DNA of 37,123 nt from Hyphomicrobiales bacterium (GTDB lineage: Bacteria; Pseudomonadota; Alphaproteobacteria; JAPOUT01): positions 1 through 37,123 of the forward strand of contig JAPOUU010000013.1 in assembly GCA_026708505.1 (NCBI GenBank). Direction: 5' to 3'. Within the stretch, counting starts at the first letter, position 1. Each line of letters opens with the position of its first letter. Shown one piece after another: positions 7,961-15,986 of this stretch. Below the pieces are notes generated by a model. That model did no database searches. It was given only the letters and a program-made list of their open reading frames with translations, and was not told where the DNA came from. Position numbers and translations under genes: made by a program.

Positions 7961-8290
7961 TTATGCATTCTCCTGCGTGATTTTTTCAAGGATGCCTTTC
8001 AAGTCCACGCCTGTATATTTTTGAATGTAATTCCATGCATCGTTTCCATAATGGTATTCTCCACCGGCACCGGCATAGAGAGTTTCCAAGGTTTTTTGAA
8101 TTCTTTGAGCCCGGACGCGATTGGGATAATAGAACATGACACGAATAGGCTTGTAGCCTGCATTCTTAACAGTTTGCATCCGTGCATGTTCCTTGGTTGC
8201 ATGGTCTCCGTCCGTTGTGGCGTCCCGCCATTTAATTTCAATCCATCCGACCACCAAACCAAAATGGATTGAAAATGACAGGGAATTCAC
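7961..8290 (-). pseudogene. Type II restriction endonuclease, C-terminal fragment (ApaLI-like?)
   Basis: About 110 codons survive. They contain WIEIKWRDATTDGDH, whose E-x-K pair matches the second half of a PD-(D/E)xK nuclease active site, followed by KEHARM, AGYKPIRVMFYYPNR and GGEYHYGNDAWNYI. From memory these strings resemble the C-terminus of the ApaLI family of restriction enzymes (recognising GTGCAC), but I could not test this. The first catalytic acidic residue and the DNA-recognition part are missing: the frame reaches a stop (8309-8311) six codons upstream of the GTG at 8290, and no suitable frame continues beyond. The stop codon sits one base before the methylase fragment start, the translational coupling usual for R-M pairs. 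The gene is truncated and presumably dead. Confidence 0.62.
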
Positions 8291-8525
8291 GGTAAGGCCG
8301 GAAACAAATCAAGCGGTCTCCGCCACCCGCGCCTTCTATTCTCGTTTAGAAAACAACCCATCTCCGTTCCATGTCCCCCTGTGTTCCGAAATATGCCCGC
8401 GTCCCGCTTCCGAGAAATCCGAAAGCGCCCTGCAATCAGCAAATTCCTTATGTCTCAAGCCAAAGATAACGGAACTATAAACCCGCACGCCGTAAATAAG
8501 GGGCTCAATCAAATGAGCCGTTAAA
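8291..8525. other. Gap upstream of endonuclease fragment
   Basis: This stretch should have held the N-terminal half of the endonuclease, but all minus-strand frames are broken and none resembles a nuclease. It contains the hairpin listed separately at 8491-8519, and nothing else I can support. Confidence 0.5.
8491..8519 (-). terminator. Probable rho-independent terminator of the coiled-coil gene
   Basis: The arms GGCTCA (8502-8507) and TGAGCC (8514-8519) form a six-pair stem with a six-base loop, beginning seven bases after the stop codon of the gene at 8526-8942. On the minus strand the stem is followed by CCCTTATTTA, a moderately T-rich tail. Position and strand fit termination of that gene; the weak T-tract lowers certainty. 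Confidence 0.5.
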
Positions 8526-8942
8526 TCAGTTAACGAAGGGAAAGGAGGGCACCTTAATTAAAAGCCCCAAGATGGCAATACCAACCACAAGAATGCTAAC
8601 CGCCCAAGTTAGGTTTTTGCCAATCTTGACGTCAAGGTATCTGATTTCACCCCTTAAGTTTTTATCGAGGTCTTTTATGTCCTCCCTGAGGGACTCGGTT
8701 CTGCCATCAAGTTTTTCATCGAGAGCTTTGATTTCACCTCTTAAATTTTTGTCGAGGTCTTTTATGTCCTCCCTGATGGACTCGGTTCTGCCGTCAAATT
8801 TCTCATCGAGTTTTTTGATATCAACCCTCACCTCACGAATATCGCTAGTAAGTCTATCATCAAGACGCTTGATATCGGAACTAATATCCTTACCAGCATC
8901 CATCGTGCTATCTTCGTCTCTAACTTTGACAGGTTGAGCCAC
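8526..8942 (-). CDS. Small coiled-coil protein with C-terminal membrane anchor
   Basis: A 138-residue protein from a GTG at 8942 with a strong AGGAGG site eight bases upstream. Residues 15-108 are almost entirely charged heptads. They include a 29-residue duplication (45-73 and 74-102) of the form LDEKxDGRTESxREDIKDLD, encoded by an 87-bp DNA duplication at 8637-8810. Residues 111-130 (TWAVSILVVGIAILGLLIK) form one transmembrane helix near the C-terminus, so the coiled coil probably lies in the cytoplasm, tethered to the inner membrane. Similar short coiled-coil proteins are frequent near plasmid, phage and defence genes; their function is generally unknown. The gene has its own promoter and terminator candidates, so it is likely expressed separately from its neighbours. 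No enzymatic motif is present. Confidence 0.8.
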   Translation of the reverse strand: MAQPVKVRDEDSTMDAGKDISSDIKRLDDRLTSDIREVRVDIKKLDEKFDGRTESIREDIKDLDKNLRGEIKALDEKLDGRTESLREDIKDLDKNLRGEIRYLDVKIGKNLTWAVSILVVGIAILGLLIKVPSFPFVN

Positions 8943-8995
8943 GGCACTTTCCTCCTATATCACTAGAATCAAATTCTTCCTCTCTGATACGGTCA

Positions 8996-9024
8996 AGAGT
9001 AGAGAAAAATTTTGGAAATGTCAA
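8996..9024 (-). promoter_or_regulatory. Candidate sigma-70 promoter of the coiled-coil gene
   Basis: On the minus strand a perfect TTGACA (9019-9024) is followed after 17 bases by TACTCT (8996-9001). The GTG start at 8942 lies about 54 bases downstream, preceded by its AGGAGG site. The -35 and spacing are consensus; the -10 matches four of six positions. Confidence 0.55.
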
Positions 9025-9411
9025 CCTTTTAAAAAATGCAACCCAACAGATAGAAGACTTATCAGTAGAGTGTTACATCTTAAGGTTGCTTCTACAACAC
9101 CCAAGAATTATTTCAAATGCTTGAATTAAATAAAAAAACCAACAAAAACTCTTTTTAAAGTTAAGATTCATAATCAAAGAACAAGCAATCATTACGAGAA
9201 TACAAGATGATAAACAAGGCTGCGGAAATCAAGTGTGGCGGGTATCCATCCAGCAAAAACCCTTTAGTCAAGCAAAACTGATTCCCTCGATTTTGCGGCA
9301 TTTCTCGTAGAGCCCACAATTATGAAAGGCAGGGCTTTCCTGTGGCATTTCGGCGGAGAATCAATGCCCGGCCAGCAAACATCCTTATAAAACCCTTCGG
9401 ATAAAAGTTCG
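9025..9411. other. AT-rich gap between coiled-coil gene and operon end
   Basis: About 390 AT-rich bases with no coding frame I believe. An imperfect hairpin at 9311-9346 (GCCCACA and GAAAG arms pairing with CTTTC and TGTGGC) lies about 65 bases past the last stop codon of the operon and could mark its 3' end. It has no T-tract on the minus strand, so it is not a clear intrinsic terminator. Confidence 0.4.
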
Positions 9412-10302
9412 TTAGGCGGCAAATTGGCTCAAAAATTGCCGCTCCATGATTTGTTTCAAATCCTCAATCGAGAAAACTCCCAATTCTTGCCATGCTGACC
9501 GAATGCCTATCTGGCGGGAAATTATTCTAATCCCCTTAGGTTGAAACAATTGTTTTTTATTTTTATTTTTGTCTTCATCTTTACCTTCTACTAATTCAGA
9601 CAAGGCCCAAATCAAGGCCGTTCGAACATTGTTGTCTCCAAGCACAGAATTTCGAGAAACAATCAAAACAATCAACTCTTCCCAATAAGTCGAAGTAACC
9701 GTTAACGTCTTAACAACCTTGTCATAGTCCGCATTGGTTTCTTTGCAAATCTCCTCTGTGACATAACCACGCCACCAAGCACGGGCAAACGGGCAATTCG
9801 CATAAACGCTCTTTGATCCCCTCGCTTCCGGCAACCCCCCGAGGCGGCGCAGTATGGTGCGAACAATCGTGTCAATGGTTTGTTCTTGGTTTTCCTTCAA
9901 CGCCTTGTCGATACGTTCCAAGCCACCCGGTAAATTACCGCCATTGGCCGCCAGATAAGGGGCTTGGATAATTCCCTCCTTGATATGTTCCAAAGTTACA
10001 TATCCCCAAAAAGTCTCCTCGCTGGCTTGCGCCGGTGTTAGATTTTTCCACCTCTTAAACAACACCTTTTCAGTGAACTTCGTGGGTTCCTTGTAATCTG
10101 ATTCCGTTAACGGCTCGGTCAACAATAAGTCGAATGATGCGCCTTTGTCCTCCGAGACAGGATATTGCTCAATCCACGAAATAAAGGTGTCACTGTTCCT
10201 TGTGATTTCAAGGAATTCTCTTTGCAATCTTTTTCCCTTTGCTCGAAGCAAATTTTTTCGAAGGTGAGTATAGTCACTATCACGAAATGCCGAGTATGTC
10301 AT
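9412..10302 (-). CDS. Hypothetical protein, last gene of the sulfur/DUF262/GHKL operon
   Basis: A 296-residue soluble protein starting at an ATG at 10302, with GGAG eight bases upstream overlapping the stop region of the preceding gene (gap five bases). I do not recognise the family with confidence. Features include a basic helical N-terminus (YTHLRKNLLRAKGKRLQREF), a central FWGYVTLEHIKEGIIQ, a tryptophan-rich stretch CPFARAWWRGYV, and a long helix VRTALIWALSELVEG followed by a Lys/Glu/Asn linker near residues 240-250. There is no signal peptide, membrane helix or obvious catalytic motif. The sequence is visibly richer in A and T than the desulfurase and PP-loop genes. Position and tight coupling imply it works with the GHKL ATPase and the 283-residue protein, possibly as a structural or DNA-binding subunit; that is inference. 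Confidence 0.72.
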   Translation of the reverse strand: MTYSAFRDSDYTHLRKNLLRAKGKRLQREFLEITRNSDTFISWIEQYPVSEDKGASFDLLLTEPLTESDYKEPTKFTEKVLFKRWKNLTPAQASEETFWGYVTLEHIKEGIIQAPYLAANGGNLPGGLERIDKALKENQEQTIDTIVRTILRRLGGLPEARGSKSVYANCPFARAWWRGYVTEEICKETNADYDKVVKTLTVTSTYWEELIVLIVSRNSVLGDNNVRTALIWALSELVEGKDEDKNKNKKQLFQPKGIRIISRQIGIRSAWQELGVFSIEDLKQIMERQFLSQFAA

Positions 10303-10307
10303 TATTT

Positions 10308-11159
10308 TTACTCCGTTGAGAAAGGAATCCGAATTGGATAAAGTTGAGTGGCAACACGAACGGCGTCAAAATTTTCATCGCTCCAGTGAAGCATGTTTTG
10401 AGCAGCTAACCAATCGGATAAAGCTACAAGATTTTTGTATTGTTCCCACTGCCTGCCTTCATCTTCCCCTTCTTCTCCGGAAGCATCATAGCTGGTTTTT
10501 AAAATATTGAAGCATTGGCTAACAGCATGAACAAGAATGCTGCCCCGAAGCTCTGATTCACCTTGTGGATTTTGAATAAACTCAGAAATGTCGGACGCAG
10601 CTTCTAGATAGAAGTAAAATCCTTCATTGGAATTTGGCGTTATAAAAAAACTTCCCGATTCCATATTCTTATTGACCCGCACCCGAATAAGATTCTGTAT
10701 CGCCGCAGAAGAACGCAGGTAACGCCCTCTTGCCAAACGCGCCCCTTTCGGGATTTCAATTTCTCGATTGTACCAAACTTCTGCCACGCCATCTTTCTTG
10801 GTTAATTTATGATTCAATTTATCCTCGGCAACATACAGAACTACCGGCCCTATCATGGGAGGTTCTCCTGCAATTCCCAAATCCCAACTTATTTCTTGCT
10901 CATTGGAATCCGCTATGTACAATTTCCGAAAACCTGTCTTTGGGACAGATAGTAAACAGGCAAATTTCGCTTTTCCTTCTTGAATTAGATTCTCAACAAA
11001 CTGCGCGCCCCTTAATTCATGACGCAGAATAACGCTTGTCATTGAATTTCCCGGAGGTTTTTCAGGCGTGACTTCGTAGTTTCCTTCAGGGAAGGAAAAA
11101 TTACCCTCCTCAATAGCAGGATAGGGTAAAGATCTGACCATTGAAGCGAATTTTAACAT
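10308..11159 (-). CDS. Hypothetical protein, sixth gene of the operon
   Basis: A 283-residue protein from an ATG at 11159, seven bases after the GHKL stop codon; a TTG at 11192 in the same frame would overlap the upstream gene and is less likely. I recognise no family. The protein has a mixed alpha/beta composition with short strands (FACLLSVPKTGFRKLYIADS, MIGPVVLYVAEDKL), a central basic segment PKGARLARGRYLRSSAAIQN, and an acidic loop SGEEGEDEGRQWEQ near residue 235. It is predicted soluble. The consistent pairing with the next gene (five-base gap, shared AT-rich composition) suggests the two products form a complex or a functional pair. It could be an accessory or recognition subunit of the GHKL ATPase, but nothing in the sequence shows this directly. 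Confidence 0.7.
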   Translation of the reverse strand: MLKFASMVRSLPYPAIEEGNFSFPEGNYEVTPEKPPGNSMTSVILRHELRGAQFVENLIQEGKAKFACLLSVPKTGFRKLYIADSNEQEISWDLGIAGEPPMIGPVVLYVAEDKLNHKLTKKDGVAEVWYNREIEIPKGARLARGRYLRSSAAIQNLIRVRVNKNMESGSFFITPNSNEGFYFYLEAASDISEFIQNPQGESELRGSILVHAVSQCFNILKTSYDASGEEGEDEGRQWEQYKNLVALSDWLAAQNMLHWSDENFDAVRVATQLYPIRIPFSTE

Positions 11160-11166
11160 GGCTGCC

Positions 11167-13074
11167 CTACAATTGATTCCGTCGGCGCACAATTTCAGCC
11201 CGCAACACTATTTTATCTTTCTTCCGCACGGTAACGCCGTCCGGCAAATCATAATTAAATCTAATCGTACGCTTTTCACCTGGGTTGAACTGTCCCAGAC
11301 GAACGCCTAAAACAGCCTTACCCCCATCTTGCTTGATTAAATGGCGGCCAGAAACTTTTTTCCCATCCAGAAAGATATCCTTCAGTTTGACAAACTGTTC
11401 CTCATTAGTAAGGTCGCATGTCTCGTCAATGTTTTCATCTAAGATGAATCTAATTTCGGCCTCTATATCCTCTTTCAATTCTTTCTGCGGGTGCAGTTCA
11501 AAACTATAAGATCGTGGACCAGTCGGCACCGGGACAGCCCCAAAAGGGACGCTACTTCCCCCACGCTTGAAGGCATTGATGTTTCGATCACCTCCCCCAC
11601 CGCCACCGCCGTTGCCCCCACCACTGTTACCGTTTCCAATAATACTAGGAGTCCTAGGTTGACGGTGAGGCAACTCTTCCCACTTTCCGGAGAGTCCGGT
11701 CACATTCAAAAAATCATCGATAGCAAATTCCTCGTCCTGTAGTTCCTCCAAGTTTTCCGACAAAAATTCGGATATCCGTCCAAAAGCTTCCTCCAGCAGA
11801 CGTTGCTCATCTGCCTCCAACCACTTTCGTGCTTCAATATGATTATGTAACGGCCCCTCCGATTTTCGAATCAATCTGTGGATATCTCCATCCGTAGCCG
11901 ACACTTTTATAAGGCAATGAAATGGTTTTCGGTCATTGAATTTATTTTGCAAGCGTGGCAAGCGAGCGGTAATCCACATGCCGTTGCGACATAGGTCAAT
12001 GCGCGACTTACCTTCATTCACTTCGCGAATAACAACTTCCGCTTCACCGCACCCCACATCAACGATATGCTTCTTTCCCATGACCGCGGTCTTGTATGCG
12101 TCCGCCGCTCGGTTGCCGGACAAAAAGTTTTTAGCCCGTTTTTCGTAAGCGATATCACTCTCGAATATTGCACCGATATTAGATTTGTCTAATTTTCTTT
12201 CACCTTCGTCGTCTTGATAGATAACCTCTAAATGCTCGTCAGCTATTGCGGCAAAAAAACTGCAAGCGGCAGCTTTTTTGATAACATCCCAAAGATTGCC
12301 CTCCATCTCACGAAATTTATTGAACCCCGGAATGATGACAACGGCACCTCTTTTAGATTCAGAGTTTTTCTCTATCCAATCCAACTTGTTTTTAATCAAC
12401 GGAGCTATCTGATTTTGAGACGGGAAATCAAAAAGTTTACTCTTTGATTTTCCAACGGCCAGCGCATAATACCCATCCTTACCCATGAGATCGTCTTTCT
12501 CAAAAAATGAGGCCAGGATAGCGTGTCCCGACGCTATCTTTTTTCCATTATCGCTAACACCCCCGTATAAAACGTAACGCAAGTCCGAGGCGGGAATTGC
12601 CGTTAGATGGCCATTGCCAACCGCACCAGCTCCGGCACTTGATTTTACGCTTAAACCATCAGCAAGTAAGCCTGTCATACGTCGCTCGTCCAAACCCAAA
12701 CCATTGTCCAATACGAAAAGAACATCTACATTCTTCCCTTTTAAACAATTTTCGATCGCATCAACTACTATTTTTGCCTGGTCTGGAAGATGATCACCCT
12801 GAAATTCTTTTTGGTATTTCACCGCTTTTTTAAGCGCGTCTTTGTAGTTATCAATCCCAGGCACATCTGTGAGGGGCATACTTTCTAATTTAAAACGAAC
12901 AACAGCCTTTGATCGCTCATCTTCACGCACCGCATCTAGCGAATTTTGAAGCAATTCTCGAACAATAGCTGCCGGATTCAACTCATTAAACCCCTGCACT
13001 CCCGCAGAAGTAAATCCTTCCAGCGTTCCTCTGGTGAAATAAAGAGCTGGCTTTCTATTGTTTTTCCTCACCAT
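11167..13074 (-). CDS. GHKL (Hsp90/MutL/histidine-kinase fold) ATPase
   Basis: A 635-residue protein starting at an ATG at 13074, one base after the DUF262 stop codon; the TTG at 13083 is an alternative. The Bergerat ATP-binding fold is complete: N-box IVRELLQNSLDAV with E40 and N44, Mg-binding motif DNGLG (123-127), and the flexible lid GAGAVGNGH (148-156). Residues about 479-498 are a linker of nearly pure glycine, followed by a beta-rich C-terminal domain of about 130 residues (SYSFELHPQKELKEDIE...). There is no kinase dimerisation helix, no MutL endonuclease motif and no Hsp90 signature beyond the ATPase. GHKL ATPases act as nucleotide-driven clamps. Here it replaces the DndD/SspC-type ATPase expected in phosphorothioation systems. 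Partner and substrate are unknown. Confidence 0.82.
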   Translation of the reverse strand: MVRKNNRKPALYFTRGTLEGFTSAGVQGFNELNPAAIVRELLQNSLDAVREDERSKAVVRFKLESMPLTDVPGIDNYKDALKKAVKYQKEFQGDHLPDQAKIVVDAIENCLKGKNVDVLFVLDNGLGLDERRMTGLLADGLSVKSSAGAGAVGNGHLTAIPASDLRYVLYGGVSDNGKKIASGHAILASFFEKDDLMGKDGYYALAVGKSKSKLFDFPSQNQIAPLIKNKLDWIEKNSESKRGAVVIIPGFNKFREMEGNLWDVIKKAAACSFFAAIADEHLEVIYQDDEGERKLDKSNIGAIFESDIAYEKRAKNFLSGNRAADAYKTAVMGKKHIVDVGCGEAEVVIREVNEGKSRIDLCRNGMWITARLPRLQNKFNDRKPFHCLIKVSATDGDIHRLIRKSEGPLHNHIEARKWLEADEQRLLEEAFGRISEFLSENLEELQDEEFAIDDFLNVTGLSGKWEELPHRQPRTPSIIGNGNSGGGNGGGGGGGDRNINAFKRGGSSVPFGAVPVPTGPRSYSFELHPQKELKEDIEAEIRFILDENIDETCDLTNEEQFVKLKDIFLDGKKVSGRHLIKQDGGKAVLGVRLGQFNPGEKRTIRFNYDLPDGVTVRKKDKIVLRAEIVRRRNQL

Positions 13075-13075
13075 C

Positions 13076-14815
13076 TTATCCAAGCAATTCTTTTATTTTT
13101 GTTTCTACATCATAAGCACGATCATTAATAAAATCATCATAAGCATCCTTCAAAGTGAGTTTATCGTTGTCAATCGCTTCCTGAGTAACTCCGACAAGAT
13201 GACGTGCCACTTTTTCATAAATCAGATGCGTCTCAAGGCGGTTTACAACATCCACTTGCGGTAACGACGTTCCTAAATCTTCAAATAATTTCTTGATATA
13301 ATCACCTGGGAGTTCGTTGCTATATTTCTTATTATCTTTCTCGGGTACCAACAAGCAATTCAGAGCATAATTGCCGAAATGCCCGACTTCCTTTTTAAGT
13401 TTACTTTTAGGAAAAATATGATGCTTTTCACGATTTCTGTAGTTAACGGGTGTAAGACTTTCGTTTCCAGTCAATGTTTTTGCACCCTCTTGGCAACAAA
13501 CAAGCAAAATACCACGAGAAAGTATCCCCACCGATTGCGGCCAACCAGCCTTTTTAATATCATTTAGAGAAGGATGCGGAGTTTCATCTTTATTAAAAAT
13601 TTCAGTTTTTCTCTGCTCACGGGCCCACTCTAGCGTTTCGTCCAAAAATTCTTTCAGGTGATCATAATCTTCTTTTAATCGAGTGTTAGCTTGCTTGCTA
13701 TACCTGTCAGTTAGAAACGCGTGCCATAAATATTTTCCGATTATTTCGTTGGCAAGCGCAAATTTTGCTCCTGACTTTGGCATAAGGTGATGAATCGCAG
13801 GTAAAACCCGTAACGGCACCAAGGAAGGCAGTTGATTCCCGTGCCAAATTTGCAATTCCTTAAGTTTTCCAACCGCCCACTCAACACCATCAAAAATTTT
13901 TGACTCGTCTTTTACGACTTGATTAAAGTTCAAAGATTTGCAATTTCCACCCGATGGCGATTTATCTTGCAAAACACAGGACACTTTGAGAATTAACTCG
14001 GCGATTTCATCGCTCTCTAAAACTTCGATGTCATTCACCCTCTTAATCAACCTCTTAGCCATATCGTAAGGTGATTTTTTTACTTCCTTGTCCATCTTGG
14101 CTACAGCATGATAGTAGTCGGATAACTTTACCGAATTGCTATTAATGGTACTGTATACACTGATGGCGGTATTTCTATCCACATTGCGACCCAATTGAAA
14201 ATAAGGAATTACTTTTCCACGTCTCTGTTGTTTGGCGAAAATCTTTCGTGTATTCGCTATAAGTCTCTTAATTGAGCCGTAACTTGTTAGTTGCAATTTT
14301 TGCAAATCCAAACTTTGCAACCAAGCGTCCACTACCCCTTCCTCTGAAAGAGGATTTAACAGTTCTATTGGAAAGTAACGTTTCTTATATTGCTCCGTTG
14401 GATTTTGATATAATCTTCGGTCGGTTTTAGAATCTTTTTTTACCGCTCTAATTTCTTCAATTTTAAATTGATCGTTGAACTCGGCAAAATACCTAAATCC
14501 TTCATCTGTATCATGAAGCGCCCTCCAAAGTGCTGACAACCGTTGCTGTCCGTCCAAAAGCAAAATACTACAACTTTTAGACCGTGAAGGTGCGCCGCCT
14601 ATTGTTCGAATAGAAAAAGCTTGTTTGGATGAATCCGTTGACAATACTAAAAATATGCCTACTGGTGTCCCACTATCTGAAATCAGTGTTTTAAGAAATC
14701 GACAAATCATTTCCTTTTTCCAAACTTCAAATCTTTGGAATCTTGGTAAACATAGAACTCCATCTTCAATATCCGACAACCAATTTCCAATGGCTTTATC
14801 ATTTTTAGCTTTCAT
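13076..14815 (-). CDS. DUF262 NTPase fused to HNH nuclease domain (SspE/GmrSD-like)
   Basis: A 579-residue protein starting at an ATG at 14815, five bases after the desulfurase stop. The N-terminal DUF262 domain shows LPRFQRFEVW (23-32) and LLLDGQQRLSALW with DGQQR at 88-92, the NTP-handling motif of the family. The C-terminus has a DUF1524-like HNH site: HHIFPKS from residue 465, then asparagines in NYALN and KDNKKYS up to about 497. The same two-domain layout is found in SspE, which is activated by phosphorothioated DNA and nicks phage DNA, and in GmrSD-type enzymes that cut modified DNA. Neighbouring sulfur-transfer genes make an SspE-like effector the best reading. The gene is AT-rich compared with the desulfurase. 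Length and motifs look intact. Confidence 0.85.
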   Translation of the reverse strand: MKAKNDKAIGNWLSDIEDGVLCLPRFQRFEVWKKEMICRFLKTLISDSGTPVGIFLVLSTDSSKQAFSIRTIGGAPSRSKSCSILLLDGQQRLSALWRALHDTDEGFRYFAEFNDQFKIEEIRAVKKDSKTDRRLYQNPTEQYKKRYFPIELLNPLSEEGVVDAWLQSLDLQKLQLTSYGSIKRLIANTRKIFAKQQRRGKVIPYFQLGRNVDRNTAISVYSTINSNSVKLSDYYHAVAKMDKEVKKSPYDMAKRLIKRVNDIEVLESDEIAELILKVSCVLQDKSPSGGNCKSLNFNQVVKDESKIFDGVEWAVGKLKELQIWHGNQLPSLVPLRVLPAIHHLMPKSGAKFALANEIIGKYLWHAFLTDRYSKQANTRLKEDYDHLKEFLDETLEWAREQRKTEIFNKDETPHPSLNDIKKAGWPQSVGILSRGILLVCCQEGAKTLTGNESLTPVNYRNREKHHIFPKSKLKKEVGHFGNYALNCLLVPEKDNKKYSNELPGDYIKKLFEDLGTSLPQVDVVNRLETHLIYEKVARHLVGVTQEAIDNDKLTLKDAYDDFINDRAYDVETKIKELLG

Positions 14816-14820
14816 GAACG

Positions 14821-15984
14821 CTACCTCCTGGTAATAATTGACAACAGCAGGCTTGCGGCCTGTCTGATTTCCTCTTCGGTGTTAAAACGACCGATGCTGA
14901 TACGCAATGCCGCGCCGGCGGCATCATCACCCACCCCCAAAGCCCTGATTACATGTGATGGCTCGGAACTGACAGACGAACAAGACGATCCCGTGGATAC
15001 GGCAAGCCGGTCACCAAGCGCTTCGACCAAACTGTTCCCCGAAATGTTCGGGAAAATAAGGGATAGATTTCCTGATAGGCGGTGCTCCATACTGCCTAGA
15101 ATCGTTAGTTCCGGAGCACTTTCCCGCAATTGATTGAGAAACAGGTCTCGCAACGCAGTTATTCGTTTGTTTTCATCCGCCATATTCTCGCCCGCCAGCC
15201 TTGCCGCCGCTCCAAATCCCACGGCCAACGGCACGGCAGCCGTGCTGGGACGCAACCCCCGTTCCTGCCCTCCCCCATACGTGAGCGGGCTTAGGCGGCT
15301 TTCCATGCCGTCCCGAAGAAACAATAAGCCGATGCCTTTCGGGCCGTAAAGCTTGTGTGCCGATGCGCTCAGCATATCGACATCCAGCGCATCGACATCT
15401 ATCGGAATCTTGCCGAACGCCTGGGTGGCATCCGTGTGGCTGAAGCAACCAAACTTCCGGCACATTTTGGCAACTTCCGCCACAGGTTGGAGGACTCCAA
15501 TCTCGTTGTTCGCCAACATGACCGAAACCAGCAATGTTTTGTCGTCCAACTGCTTTTCCAACATATCCAAATCGACGATGCCGTCGCTTGCCACGGGCAG
15601 AACCACAACCTCGTATCCCAAGCGCTCCATTTGCTTGCAACTCTCCAAAACACAAGCATGCTCGGTGGCAACGGTGATAATTTTATCTCGACTTCTGTCG
15701 TTGGAAGGAAGCGCCAGTCCTAATATGGCCAGAGATATGGACTCGGTCGCTCCGGAGGTGAATACGATATTGGATTTTTCAGCGCAAATTAAATCCGCTA
15801 TCTCAAACCGGGCATTCTCTAAAGCCGAGAAAGCCTGCCAACCGAATATATGCTCGCTGGCGTGGGGGTTCCCATAGGTCTGCGTAAAGTAAGGCAGCAT
15901 AACCTCCAACACCGAAGGGTCCAGAGGCGTTGTCGATTGATTATCGAGATATATCGGCGCGGAGGGGGGGGGGGGGGGGGACAT
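14821..15984 (-). CDS. Cysteine desulfurase (DndA/SspA/IscS type), phase-variable
   Basis: A PLP-dependent enzyme that takes sulfur from L-cysteine and passes it on as a persulfide. From the ATG at 15984, two bases after the PP-loop gene stop, it has 387 residues, normal for the family. A TTG at 16005 is an alternative start. Motifs: TEHAC with the PLP-stacking histidine H109, SHTDATQ (182-188), the Schiff-base lysine K211 in SASAHKLYGPKG, and the catalytic cysteine C335 in STGSSCSSVSSEPSHV. All catalytic residues are present. Codons 3-7 are a proline run, encoded by 17 consecutive C residues directly after ATGT, so one-base slippage would abolish translation. In context it most likely supplies sulfur to the neighbouring PP-loop enzyme; housekeeping Fe-S work is less likely because no Isc or Suf partners are nearby. 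Confidence 0.9.
   Translation of the reverse strand: MSPPPPPSAPIYLDNQSTTPLDPSVLEVMLPYFTQTYGNPHASEHIFGWQAFSALENARFEIADLICAEKSNIVFTSGATESISLAILGLALPSNDRSRDKIITVATEHACVLESCKQMERLGYEVVVLPVASDGIVDLDMLEKQLDDKTLLVSVMLANNEIGVLQPVAEVAKMCRKFGCFSHTDATQAFGKIPIDVDALDVDMLSASAHKLYGPKGIGLLFLRDGMESRLSPLTYGGGQERGLRPSTAAVPLAVGFGAAARLAGENMADENKRITALRDLFLNQLRESAPELTILGSMEHRLSGNLSLIFPNISGNSLVEALGDRLAVSTGSSCSSVSSEPSHVIRALGVGDDAAGAALRISIGRFNTEEEIRQAASLLLSIITRR
15964..15980 (-). repeat. Poly-C (17) homopolymer inside the desulfurase start region
   Basis: The plus strand reads 17 consecutive G at 15964-15980, giving 17 C in the coding strand four bases after the A of the desulfurase ATG. As given, the tract is in frame (TCC, five CCC codons, TCC). 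No other homopolymer of this length is visible in the window. Runs of this size are highly slippage-prone and are the classic mechanism of ON/OFF phase variation. The tract is inside the open reading frame whichever start codon (15984 or 16005) is used. Homopolymer length is also a frequent sequencing error, so the exact number may differ. Confidence 0.92.
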
Positions 15985-15986
15985 GT

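Noticed and set aside
9311-9346. Terminator at the end of the seven-gene operon
   Set aside because: The hairpin is imperfect and has no T-tract on the minus strand; it may be an attenuated 3' end but not a clear intrinsic terminator.
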